DNA of 64,000 bases from CAVTPD01 sp963736575 (lineage in GTDB: Bacteria; Bacteroidota; Bacteroidia; Cytophagales; JAAEPT01): contig CAVTPD010000003.1 in NCBI GenBank assembly GCA_963736575.1, positions 124,001 to 188,000 of the forward strand. The letters are read 5' to 3'. Shown piece after piece: positions 44,427 to 51,682 of this stretch (positions are counted from its first letter, which is position 1; each line of letters begins with the position of its first letter). Under the pieces are notes generated by a model. That model saw only the letters and a list, made by a program, of their open reading frames with translations. It searched no databases and was not told the origin of the DNA. The position numbers were made by a program, and so were the translations under genes.

Positions 44427-45953
44427 GTGGAAGGCACCTGGATTAGTTTATTACCTCCTTTTGTATCAATATTATTTGCTTTAGTTTTCAGAAAGGTAAT
44501 CCCAGCTTTGTTGTTGGGTGTAATTACGGGTGTATTTTTATTACACGGCGCTTCGGCTTCTAGCCTTGCTATAGCACTTGACACCTATTTAATTGGTGCT
44601 TTAAACAACGAAGGCCACATTTACATTATTCTATTCACCCTTATGATTGGCGGAATGGTTTCGTTAATCCATTACAACGGCGGAATGAAAGGTGTGGTAG
44701 AATTAATTACGGGTACCGTTCGTTCTGAAAGAGGCGCCCAGCTAACAACCTATTTTTTGGGTCTATTGGTGTTTTTTGATGATTACACCAACTCGCTTAT
44801 TGTTGGAAACAGTATGCGTCCGTTAACGGATAAATACAAAGTCTCTAGAGAAAAACTGGCTTATATAATTGACAGTACCGCCGCGCCGGTGGCTTCTATT
44901 GCTTTTGTAACCACTTGGATTGGTGCCGAAATAGGATACATAGAAGACGGAATTCAGCATTTGGGTTTAGACACCTCTGCTTACGATGTTTTCCTACATT
45001 CTCTGAAATACAGTTTCTATTCGCTTTTCACTTTGTTTTTTGTCTTTCTTATTATCTGGACAGGCAAAGATTATGGGCCTATGAACAAAGCTGAAAATGA
45101 TGCTAAAGAACGTAAAATCACCTCTAGAGCTACCTTTGAATACGGCAAACCGTATTTGGCCATTATTCCCATTGTAGTCTTGGTTTTGGTTACTTTCATA
45201 GGGTTAATTGTTACAGGAATTAATGCCAGCGGCGGAGAATTCACCAGCATTAAAGAAATTATTGGTAATGCCGACTCTTACAAAGCACTGTTATATGGTT
45301 CCTCTTCTTCCTTACTATTTGCTATAATTCTTACCTTAACCGAAAATAAATCGGACCAGATTACCAAAAAGATTTTTGAAGGTTTTGAGCAGATGTTAGA
45401 ATCGGTTAGTATTCTGGTGTTAGCATGGACTTTGGCCTATGTTATAGAAGACTTAAAAGCCACCGATTTTCTTATTCAGTTTGTGAATGAAAACATAGAT
45501 TCTATGTTATTCTTTCAGATTGCCATCTTTTTATTAGCTGCAGTTACTTCTTTTGCTTCGGGTTCAAGCTGGGGAACTATGGCCATTCTTTATCCTTTGG
45601 TAATTCCTGTTTCTTGGCAAATTGCTCAGAAACTAGGCCTATCTCAGCCTGAAAGCATGGAATTATTGTACTCCTCGGTAGCTTTTGTTTTAAGCGGATC
45701 TGTATTTGGGGATCATTGCTCTCCTATTTCAGATACAACCATATTGAGCTCAATGGCGTCTAAGTGTAACCACATTTCACACGTAAGAACTCAAATACCT
45801 TATGCACTTTCTTGTGCAGCAATTTCGGTTTCTGCAATTATTATTAATAATCTAACGGGAAGTACTTTAGTGGCCTTAGCGGCAGGGATGGGACTTACTT
45901 TTGCTACAATTTATTTACTCGGAAATAAAAGTAGAGTCCAGTTCAGTAAGTAA
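44427..45953 (+). CDS. Na+/H+ antiporter NhaC-family protein
   Basis: 508 aa with about 11-12 membrane segments. NhaC/ion-transporter-like motifs are VFFDDYTNSLIVGNSMRPL with paired Asp (about 112), IDSTAAPVASIAF (about 152), TSFASGSSWGTMAIL (about 386) and GSVFGDHCSPISDTTIL (about 424). The start is GTG 19 bases after the barrel gene. Family members exchange Na+ for H+ or transport organic ions. The 3' end overlaps the convergent Ppx/GppA gene by 39 bases. Confidence 0.9.
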   Translation: MEGTWISLLPPFVSILFALVFRKVIPALLLGVITGVFLLHGASASSLAIALDTYLIGALNNEGHIYIILFTLMIGGMVSLIHYNGGMKGVVELITGTVRSERGAQLTTYFLGLLVFFDDYTNSLIVGNSMRPLTDKYKVSREKLAYIIDSTAAPVASIAFVTTWIGAEIGYIEDGIQHLGLDTSAYDVFLHSLKYSFYSLFTLFFVFLIIWTGKDYGPMNKAENDAKERKITSRATFEYGKPYLAIIPIVVLVLVTFIGLIVTGINASGGEFTSIKEIIGNADSYKALLYGSSSSLLFAIILTLTENKSDQITKKIFEGFEQMLESVSILVLAWTLAYVIEDLKATDFLIQFVNENIDSMLFFQIAIFLLAAVTSFASGSSWGTMAILYPLVIPVSWQIAQKLGLSQPESMELLYSSVAFVLSGSVFGDHCSPISDTTILSSMASKCNHISHVRTQIPYALSCAAISVSAIIINNLTGSTLVALAAGMGLTFATIYLLGNKSRVQFSK

Positions 45954-46850
45954 AACACCTTCTTTAAGTGCGTAGCGGGAAGTGAAAATATTCTTAAACG
46001 GACTTAAGGTTAATACATGTTGAATTAAAACCGAAGCCACAACAATCATTTGTACCCGCATTTCAATCATACCGGGTATTGCTCTTCTTTCTTGGGTAGT
46101 TTTATGGATTAAATCATCCATAATATCTTGTAATGTATCTTCATCAATCTGAAATGAGACAGCATCTGGATTAGAATTTTCACCACCATTAGCCACATCC
46201 ATTAAGGTATCAAAAGAACCAGAGGCACCAATTAAATTTTCGGGCTTGTGTTTTTTACAAACGGTTTCTAAACTTATTAAAGCTGTTTTTAAGAAATCAA
46301 TAATTCGGCTTCGGTCATCTTCAGTCATGGGGTCCGACTGGTGGAACCTGTTCATTAATCGTTGCCCTCCAATTTCGAAACTTCTTTCCCAAATAACTTC
46401 TTTACTATTACAAAGCACAAACTCTACACTACCGCCACCAATATCTATAATTAATGAATTAGAATCTGGTAGCTCCAACGAATCGGACACGCCCTTAAAA
46501 ATATAACGCGCTTCCTCAATACCGTGAATTACTTCAATCTGAATACCTGTTTTAGCCAATACTTCGGCAACAATTTCATCCGTGTTAGAAGCATTTCTAA
46601 AAGCACTAGTAGCCATTGCCCGTACCGTTTCTACATTGTATTTATCAATCAATGTACGGAAATAAGTAAGCGTCTCAATAGCTCTAGCTTTGGCGGGTTC
46701 CGTAATAATTCCGTGGTCAATACCACCCTCTCCTACTTTTACAGGTACTTTCTCCTTGTACAAATAAGTAAAACCGCTTTCCTTCACTTCGGCAATCACC
46801 AAGTGGAAAGTATTGGTTCCAAGATCTATGACAGCAATATTCTTTGACAT
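45915..46850 (-). CDS. Ppx/GppA-family phosphatase
   Basis: 311 aa with the start taken at MSKNIAVIDLGTNTFHLV. The actin-like ATPase fold is shown by IDLGTNTFHLVIAE, then ATSAFRNASN (about 75) and LIIDIGGGSVEFVL (about 131). The family hydrolyses polyphosphate or pppGpp; the substrate is not resolvable. The -7 element at 46870 lies upstream of this ATG. The frame extends further to 46907, but that would place the promoter inside the gene. Overlaps the NhaC gene tail to tail. Confidence 0.9.
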   Translation of the reverse strand: MSKNIAVIDLGTNTFHLVIAEVKESGFTYLYKEKVPVKVGEGGIDHGIITEPAKARAIETLTYFRTLIDKYNVETVRAMATSAFRNASNTDEIVAEVLAKTGIQIEVIHGIEEARYIFKGVSDSLELPDSNSLIIDIGGGSVEFVLCNSKEVIWERSFEIGGQRLMNRFHQSDPMTEDDRSRIIDFLKTALISLETVCKKHKPENLIGASGSFDTLMDVANGGENSNPDAVSFQIDEDTLQDIMDDLIHKTTQERRAIPGMIEMRVQMIVVASVLIQHVLTLSPFKNIFTSRYALKEGVLLTELDSTFISE

Positions 46851-46869
46851 AAAAGGAAAATTACGACCG

Positions 46870-46877
46870 CAAATATA
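46870..46877 (-). promoter_or_regulatory. -7 element of the Ppx/GppA gene
   Basis: TATATTTG on the minus strand, an exact TAnnTTTG match 19 bases before the ATG at 46850. It supports that start over the upstream ATG at 46907. Confidence 0.5.
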
Positions 46878-47002
46878 TGTTTTAAAACGATTATTCTTAA
46901 TTTCCATTCATTAATACCTATATTTTATAGAGATGTAACCCGCTTTTTGTGCCACAGATCACAAAAACGAGTATTTCAAACCGAAAAATGAACCCATAAA
47001 CT

Positions 47003-48073
47003 ATGACACCAGAAAGCGTTAAGTTTCTATTTAATTATTTAAACACAGCATCACCTACCGGTTTTGAATCTAAGCTACCTACCGGTGCTAAAAGTGGTCA
47101 ACAAACTTGGTTAGATTACATTAAACCCTACGTTGACAGTTATTTTACCGATACCTACGGAACCGTTGTTGGAGTTGTTAATCCAGAAGCGAAATACAAA
47201 GTAGTTATTGAAGCCCATGCGGATGAAATTAGCTGGTTTGTAAACTACATTACCAAAGAGGGCTACATTTATGTGATCCGAAATGGAGGTTCAGATCATC
47301 AGATTGCGCCTTCTATGCGGGTAAATATTCACACTAAAAAAGGCATTGTAAAAGGGGTGTTTGGCTGGCCTGCTATTCATGTAAGAAAAGCCAAAGAAGA
47401 TAACCCAAGCCTGAAAAACATTTTTGTAGATGTTGGGGCTTCTTCTTACGATGAAGTGAAAGAAATGGGCATCCATGAAGGTTCGGTAATTACGTTTAAT
47501 GACGAACTAATGGAGCTGAACAACAAATACTACACCGGCCGTGCCTTAGACAACCGTATTGGTGGTTTTATGATTGCCGAAGTTGCTAAGAGACTGAAAG
47601 AAGAAAACGTAAAACTTCCGTTCGGTTTATACATTGTTAATGCTGTACAGGAAGAAATTGGTTTACGTGGTGCCGAAATGATTGCTGCCAAAATTAAACC
47701 TAATGTGGCCATTGTTACAGATGTTACGCACGATACACAATCGCCTATGTACGACAAAAAAGACAGCGGTGATTTAGCTTGCGGAAAAGGACCTGTTTTA
47801 ACCTTCGGGCCAGCGGTACAAAACAACTTGTTGGACATGATTATTGAAACGGCTGAAAAGAAAGAAATCAAAACACAACTTTCTGCCACCTCTAGATCAA
47901 CCGGTACAGACACCGATGCTTTTGCTTATTCTAACGAAGGGGTAGCTTCTGCATTAATTTCGTTGCCTTTAAAATACATGCACACTACGGTAGAAACTGC
48001 TGCCAAAGATGATATTCAAGGTGTAATTGACCTTGATTTACGAATTCTTGATTCAGTTACCGGAAGGACATGA
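47003..48073 (+). CDS. M42-family metallopeptidase (glutamyl/deblocking aminopeptidase)
   Basis: 356 aa. Di-zinc M42/M20 fold. Metal and catalytic motifs are VVIEAHADEISW (about 74), GRALDNRIGGFMIAE (about 180), VNAVQEEIGLRGAEM (about 212) and VTDVTHDTQ (about 237). The C-terminal YMHTTVETA supplies the last His ligand. It trims N-terminal residues from peptides in the cytosol. Monocistronic, with a strong terminator after it. Confidence 0.93.
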   Translation: MTPESVKFLFNYLNTASPTGFESKLPTGAKSGQQTWLDYIKPYVDSYFTDTYGTVVGVVNPEAKYKVVIEAHADEISWFVNYITKEGYIYVIRNGGSDHQIAPSMRVNIHTKKGIVKGVFGWPAIHVRKAKEDNPSLKNIFVDVGASSYDEVKEMGIHEGSVITFNDELMELNNKYYTGRALDNRIGGFMIAEVAKRLKEENVKLPFGLYIVNAVQEEIGLRGAEMIAAKIKPNVAIVTDVTHDTQSPMYDKKDSGDLACGKGPVLTFGPAVQNNLLDMIIETAEKKEIKTQLSATSRSTGTDTDAFAYSNEGVASALISLPLKYMHTTVETAAKDDIQGVIDLDLRILDSVTGRT

Positions 48074-48098
48074 TTTTAAGTATATAAAATAACAGCTT

Positions 48099-48145
48099 AA
48101 CGTCGGTAATTTTTTTGATTATTACCGACGTTTTGTCTTTTTTAG
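48099..48145 (+). terminator. Terminator after the M42 peptidase gene
   Basis: Arms AACGTCGGTAAT and ATTACCGACGTT around a 10-base T-rich loop, then TTGTCTTTTTT. 12 base pairs, the strongest hairpin in the window after the bidirectional terminator. Confidence 0.85.
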
Positions 48146-48198
48146 TAACTTTTTAGAGTAAAGAATTAATTCCTTATCTTTAAAATAAAGAAGTATCT

Positions 48199-48429
48199 AT
48201 GAGCAATCTATTAGAAAGGATTACTACTAACCCAAGAATATGTCACGGCAAGCCCTGTGTAAGAAACATGCGTTGGCCAGTAGAAGTCATTATAGATATG
48301 CTTGGATCTGGTATGTCTATAAATGAAATTTTAGAAGACCATAAAGATTTAGAAAAAGAAGATATTTTAGCTTGCTTAAATTTTGCTAAACTTTATCTAA
48401 CAGGCTTTTCTTTAAAAGATATTGCATAA
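48199..48429 (+). CDS. DUF433-family antitoxin
   Basis: 76 aa winged-helix-like DUF433 protein. It starts with the family segment ITTNPRICHGKPCVRNMRWPVEVI, then MLGSGMSINEILEDH and the terminal helix. DUF433 proteins pair with DUF5615 PIN-like toxins as VapBC-like modules, and the downstream gene overlaps this one by a single base (TAATG). The gene is intact. It likely also represses its own promoter. Confidence 0.9.
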   Translation: MSNLLERITTNPRICHGKPCVRNMRWPVEVIIDMLGSGMSINEILEDHKDLEKEDILACLNFAKLYLTGFSLKDIA

Positions 48430-48689
48430 TGCATTTTCTTTGTGATGTTCACATAACCTACAAATTAGTTAACAAACTCCACTCATTAGGACATGAAGCA
48501 ATCCATGTTAATGATATTCTAGATAAATGGAACACCAAAGATGCAGACATTTGTAAATATGCAGATCAAAACGATTTTGTGGTTATTAGTAAAGATTCCG
48601 ATTTTAGAGATTCATTTTTTGTCAACAAAACCCCAAAAAAGCTTATTAAAATCAATTTAGGTAACACTGCTAACATTACATTGTTATAA
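48429..48689 (+). CDS. DUF5615 PIN-like toxin, truncated by a nonsense codon
   Basis: 86 aa as read. The PIN-like fold starts MHFLCDVHITYKLVNKLHSLGHE with the acidic Asp (D6), then NDILDKWNTKDADICKYAD and FVVISKDSDFRD (acidic pair). The frame stops at TAA (48687-48689) after NTANITLL, but the same frame continues with a convincing 22-codon tail to the next stop. The full frame would give about 109 residues, the usual size. The last helix is lost, so the RNase activity is doubtful. Confidence 0.82.
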   Translation: MHFLCDVHITYKLVNKLHSLGHEAIHVNDILDKWNTKDADICKYADQNDFVVISKDSDFRDSFFVNKTPKKLIKINLGNTANITLL

Positions 48690-48758
48690 ATATTCTCAGA
48701 GAACATTTATCGTATTGAAAAACTGAAAGACAAAGACTCGTTTCTTTTAGAGATTTAA
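48690..48758 (+). other. In-frame C-terminal remnant of the DUF5615 toxin
   Basis: Directly after the TAA, the same frame reads IFSENIYRIEKLKDKDSFLL then EI and a stop at 48756-48758. This is the amphipathic final helix expected for the family. A single substitution (a sense codon such as AAA to TAA) explains it. Confidence 0.7.
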
Positions 48759-48765
48759 ATTTTAT

Positions 48766-49134
48766 ATGACGCCATCCAGTACTTTAGAATATTTTTTATT
48801 AATTGTTCCTTGTACAACCATGCTATCAACCGCGTTTTTTCTGTATTGGTATAATGTTGAAAATGCTAAGCTCAATAAAAAAATAGCTTTTTATAAAAAG
48901 AATAAATATTATCCTGATGATGTAGCTGTCTCATATTGGGACTATGAAGGTTGGTCTGAAGAATCCTATTCTTCAATTCCACCACAAAAAAACTATCCTA
49001 TTTTATACAAAAACGAACTTTTTAAAACCGAATTAAAAACCAGAAACCAGATTTATAGGCTTTTCAAAATCTCTGGCTTAAGCTTCTTGGGTTCGATAAT
49101 CTTTACGGGGTTAATCATGGAGTTTTTCATGTAG
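48766..49134 (+). CDS. Small two-helix membrane protein, unknown
   Basis: 122 aa. Membrane segments at about 8-27 (YFLLIVPCTTMLSTAFFLYW) and 100-121 (FKISGLSFLGSIIFTGLIME). A soluble loop between them is rich in Tyr, Lys and Trp (WDYEGWSEESYSS). Not recognised. It lies between two degenerate toxin-antitoxin modules and may belong to the same acquired island. No SD and no clear promoter. Confidence 0.6.
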   Translation: MTPSSTLEYFLLIVPCTTMLSTAFFLYWYNVENAKLNKKIAFYKKNKYYPDDVAVSYWDYEGWSEESYSSIPPQKNYPILYKNELFKTELKTRNQIYRLFKISGLSFLGSIIFTGLIMEFFM

Positions 49135-49216
49135 TAGCTTTCTCAAAAACTTAGTATTAACTATATATTTTTTAACAACATCCATATTTGCTTTATTTAG
49201 ACATAAATCTTCCATC

Positions 49217-49441
49217 ATGAATATAAGTTTCACTAAACAACAGGAAGATTACATAGCTAAACAAGTTGCATCGGGTGACTACCAGAATAATAGTGAAGTT
49301 ATAAGAGATGCCTTACGTTTGCATAGTATCTATAGAGTAAAAGTAATCCATGATTTAAGAAATGAAATTGAATTCGGTTGGAATGAGCCAGACAGCTCTA
49401 TGACAATGGATCAAATTATTGAATCCAAGAAAAAGGGTTAA
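49217..49441 (+). CDS. ParD/CopG-type antitoxin (ribbon-helix-helix)
   Basis: 74 aa. The ribbon-helix-helix DNA-binding domain is NISFTKQQEDYIAKQVASGD then NNSEVIRDALRL, the usual ParD signature. The C-terminal half (about 45-74) wraps the toxin. It is intact and ends in TAATG with the original toxin start. It should neutralise a ParE-type toxin and autorepress; its toxin gene is broken. Confidence 0.88.
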   Translation: MNISFTKQQEDYIAKQVASGDYQNNSEVIRDALRLHSIYRVKVIHDLRNEIEFGWNEPDSSMTMDQIIESKKKG

Positions 49442-49730
49442 TGGATCATTACAATCAATAAGGAAAACACAAGAGGACATTGAGCGTATTTATGATTATG
49501 GAAGTCACAATTTTGGCAAAAAACAGGCAATCAATTATTTAATTGGATTAAGAGATCAATTTCAAGTAATTTTTAACTATCCACAAATAGGCAAAGAACG
49601 TCCAGAAATTAAGAATGGGCTTTATAGCTTTACTTCCGTTTCAAACATCATTTTTTAGCTTATTAATAAAAACCATATCCGAATTGTACGTGTGTTACAT
49701 GGTAGCAGAGATATTATTAAATTTTTATAA
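49419..49730 (+). pseudogene. ParE-type toxin pseudogene (nonsense codon and probable frameshift)
   Basis: RelE/ParE fold residues are clear: TQEDIERIYDYGSHNFG, INYLIGLRDQF, YPQIGKERPEI and LYSFTSVSNIIF. The frame is stopped by TAG at 49656-49658, exactly where family members have a Tyr in HIIFYLI. The same frame continues LINKNHIRIVRVLHGSRDI to TAA at 49728-49730. The expected coupled start (ATG at 49441, TAATG) leads to a stop after six codons, so one base is probably missing near 49456. Translation from the ATG at 49419 would give a truncated, altered 79-residue protein. Confidence 0.85.
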
Positions 49731-49795
49731 GCTAATCTGGTTAAATTTCCGTTAATAAATTGAACAAAAAGTTCAGGAAATCTATTATGAGAAAT

Positions 49796-49811
49796 GGATT
49801 AAGATTAATCC
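49796..49811. repeat. Inverted repeat upstream of the response regulator
   Basis: GGATTAA, 2 bases, TTAATCC, perfect. It begins 59 bases before the ATG in the gap holding no other gene. Possible operator, unproven. Confidence 0.35.
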
Positions 49812-49854
49812 TTCCTACAAAGTTTTAGAATCAAAACCTTCCTCTATTTATATT

Positions 49855-50220
49855 ATGGAAATTACAGAGAGACCCATCATTTTATTAATGGATGATGATA
49901 AAGACATTATAATTCTTATTAAAAGAGTATTTGCTGACACTTTTAATGTTATTGGAATAGATAATAGCATGAGTTTTATCAACCAAATAGAAGAAATTGA
50001 ACCCGATTTAATATTAATGGATGTAAACCTAGATTACATGTCGGGTATAGAGTTAACTAGTGTCATAAAAAGCAATCCACATTTTTCACATATACCTGTA
50101 GTTTTATTTACAGCCCGTGCCGATGCAGATAAGATTTTCAACAAATCGGAAGCTGATGCATTGATTAAAAAGCCTTTTGAAAAAAGTCGTTTAACAGAAG
50201 TTATTTACTCTTTTTTATAA
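49855..50220 (+). CDS. Single-domain response regulator (receiver only)
   Basis: 121 aa CheY-like receiver. The acidic pair is in LLMDDDKD (about 13-17), the phosphorylatable Asp in LILMDVNL (about 55), Thr/Ser in VLFTAR (about 82) and Lys in LIKKPFEKS (about 103). No output domain, so it acts by protein contacts. The frame is open for 33 more codons upstream without a start codon. Convergent with the arylesterase gene and without a kinase next to it. Confidence 0.92.
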   Translation: MEITERPIILLMDDDKDIIILIKRVFADTFNVIGIDNSMSFINQIEEIEPDLILMDVNLDYMSGIELTSVIKSNPHFSHIPVVLFTARADADKIFNKSEADALIKKPFEKSRLTEVIYSFL

Positions 50221-50238
50221 TAGACTATTCCTGAAAAC

Positions 50239-50922
50239 TTACAACTCCCCTTCCAACACTTCCCAAACATTATTAGCCACTATCTTTTGGCCTTGCTCGT
50301 TAGGATGAATGCCGTCTTCTATATTTAAATCTGGTCTGCCGGCTACATCTTTTAGGAAGAAAGAAATCAATTTCACGTTTTGCTCTTGGGCTAATTCTAC
50401 AAACATTGCCTCAAACTTGTCGGCGTACACTTCGCCTAAATTCGGGGGTAATTTCATGCCTGCTAAAATGATGGTAGCTTCTGGATATTTAGCGTTCACT
50501 TTTTCAATAATAGCAGTAAGATTCTTTTTCGATTCGGTTAAATCAATGCCACGTAAACCATCATTTGCTCCTAACTCCAGGATAAATATATCTACGCCTT
50601 GTTTCAGTATCCAATCAACACGGCCTAAACCACCAGAAGTAGTTTCTCCGCTTACCCCGGCATTTACTACCTCATAATTATAGTCTAAACTATCTATGCG
50701 GTTTTGCAACAACTGTGGCCAAGCATCCTTGGGATCTAAACCATAACCAGCCGTTAAACTGTTACCAAAACAAACAATCTTACCATTTGTTTCTAGTTTA
50801 TCTTCTGGTGCTTTTTCTTCTTTTTTTTCAGGACTTACTTCTTCCGAAGTCATTGAAGAGTTGTTTTCGGAACAAGAAAAAAAGAATGTTACAACAAACA
50901 GTAAATACAGAAACTTATTCAT
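50239..50922 (-). CDS. Arylesterase/lysophospholipase L1-like GDSL hydrolase (lipoprotein)
   Basis: 227 aa. Lipobox FFFSC (C17). The SGNH hydrolase blocks are CFGNSLTAGYGL with the catalytic Ser (about 57), GVSGETT with the oxyanion Gly, LGANDGLRG with Asn, and DGIHPNEQG with the Asp-His pair. It hydrolyses esters or lysolipids in the periplasm, like E. coli TesA. The ABC-transporter pair of the same conserved cluster is divergent. Confidence 0.93.
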   Translation of the reverse strand: MNKFLYLLFVVTFFFSCSENNSSMTSEEVSPEKKEEKAPEDKLETNGKIVCFGNSLTAGYGLDPKDAWPQLLQNRIDSLDYNYEVVNAGVSGETTSGGLGRVDWILKQGVDIFILELGANDGLRGIDLTESKKNLTAIIEKVNAKYPEATIILAGMKLPPNLGEVYADKFEAMFVELAQEQNVKLISFFLKDVAGRPDLNIEDGIHPNEQGQKIVANNVWEVLEGEL

Positions 50923-50970
50923 ACTATAAATGTTAATACCTTCGTAATATTAAAGTGTTTATACTTGTTT

Positions 50971-50978
50971 CAAAAATA
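50971..50978 (-). promoter_or_regulatory. -7 element of the arylesterase gene
   Basis: TATTTTTG on the minus strand, an exact TAnnTTTG match about 48 bases before the ATG; no -33 TTTG found. Confidence 0.4.
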
Positions 50979-50986
50979 AAGTTTCA

Positions 50987-51682
50987 ATGGACCGTATTTC
51001 GATACTAAAAGCGAATAATCTTAATAAGACTTTTCTGTTACCCGATAAAGAGATTCATATCTTAAAAGATATTTCTTTTGAGGTTTTTAAAGGCGAAACG
51101 GTTTCCATAGTTGGCCCATCTGGCAGTGGTAAAACTACGCTTTTAGGAATTTGTGCTGGTTTAGACACGCCCTCTAACGGTGAATTGCTTTTATTAGAAC
51201 AAAACATTAAATCACTAAAAGAAGAACTACGAACAAAACTAAGAAATCAGTCGGTTGGTTTCATCTTTCAAAACTTTCAACTTTTGAATAACCTTACCGC
51301 TTTAGAAAATGTTCTTATTCCGCTGGAATTAAAAGACAGCCCTAATAAAATTGAAAAAGCAACCGAACTTCTAAAACGGGTTGGTTTGGAAGGCAGAATT
51401 GATCATTATCCTACTCAGTTAAGTGGTGGCGAACAACAACGTGTTGCTATTGCCCGGGCTTTTGCTAACGAACCGAAAATCTTATTTGCGGATGAACCTA
51501 CCGGTAATCTAGATGAAGAAACCAGCGACAAAGTAGAAAAACTACTTTTCGAACTGAATAAAGACCAAAACACCACCCTAATCATTATTACCCACGACCG
51601 TACTTTAGCTGCCAAAACGGACAGAATTTTAGAAATAAAAGGCGGTAAAATCTCTGAAATCACACAGCATGAAGTGGCTTAG
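50987..51682 (+). CDS. ABC transporter ATP-binding protein (YbbA/LolD type)
   Basis: 231 aa. Walker A GPSGSGKTT (about 39), Q-loop FQNFQLL, signature LSGGEQQRVAIARAF (about 142), Walker B ILFADEP (about 165) and H-loop ITHDR. It belongs to the MacB/LolD/YbbA group that drives FtsX-type permeases. Its end overlaps the permease by 14 bases. With the arylesterase it mirrors the E. coli tesA-ybbA-ybbP arrangement. Confidence 0.95.
   Translation: MDRISILKANNLNKTFLLPDKEIHILKDISFEVFKGETVSIVGPSGSGKTTLLGICAGLDTPSNGELLLLEQNIKSLKEELRTKLRNQSVGFIFQNFQLLNNLTALENVLIPLELKDSPNKIEKATELLKRVGLEGRIDHYPTQLSGGEQQRVAIARAFANEPKILFADEPTGNLDEETSDKVEKLLFELNKDQNTTLIIITHDRTLAAKTDRILEIKGGKISEITQHEVA

Noticed and set aside
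46851..46907. 19-codon extension of the Ppx/GppA gene to an upstream ATG
   Set aside because: An exact -7 element lies inside it, and the conserved N-terminus begins at MSKNIAVIDLGTN.
47530..47913. 127-residue minus-strand frame opposite the M42 peptidase
   Set aside because: Composition reflects antisense of the peptidase; all M42 motifs are on the plus strand.
48690..48765. Possible separate small gene between the DUF5615 toxin and the membrane protein
   Set aside because: It has no start codon and is in frame with the toxin; it is the toxin's own tail.
50309..50677. 122-residue plus-strand frame opposite the arylesterase gene
   Set aside because: Antisense of SGNH hydrolase blocks; no independent evidence.
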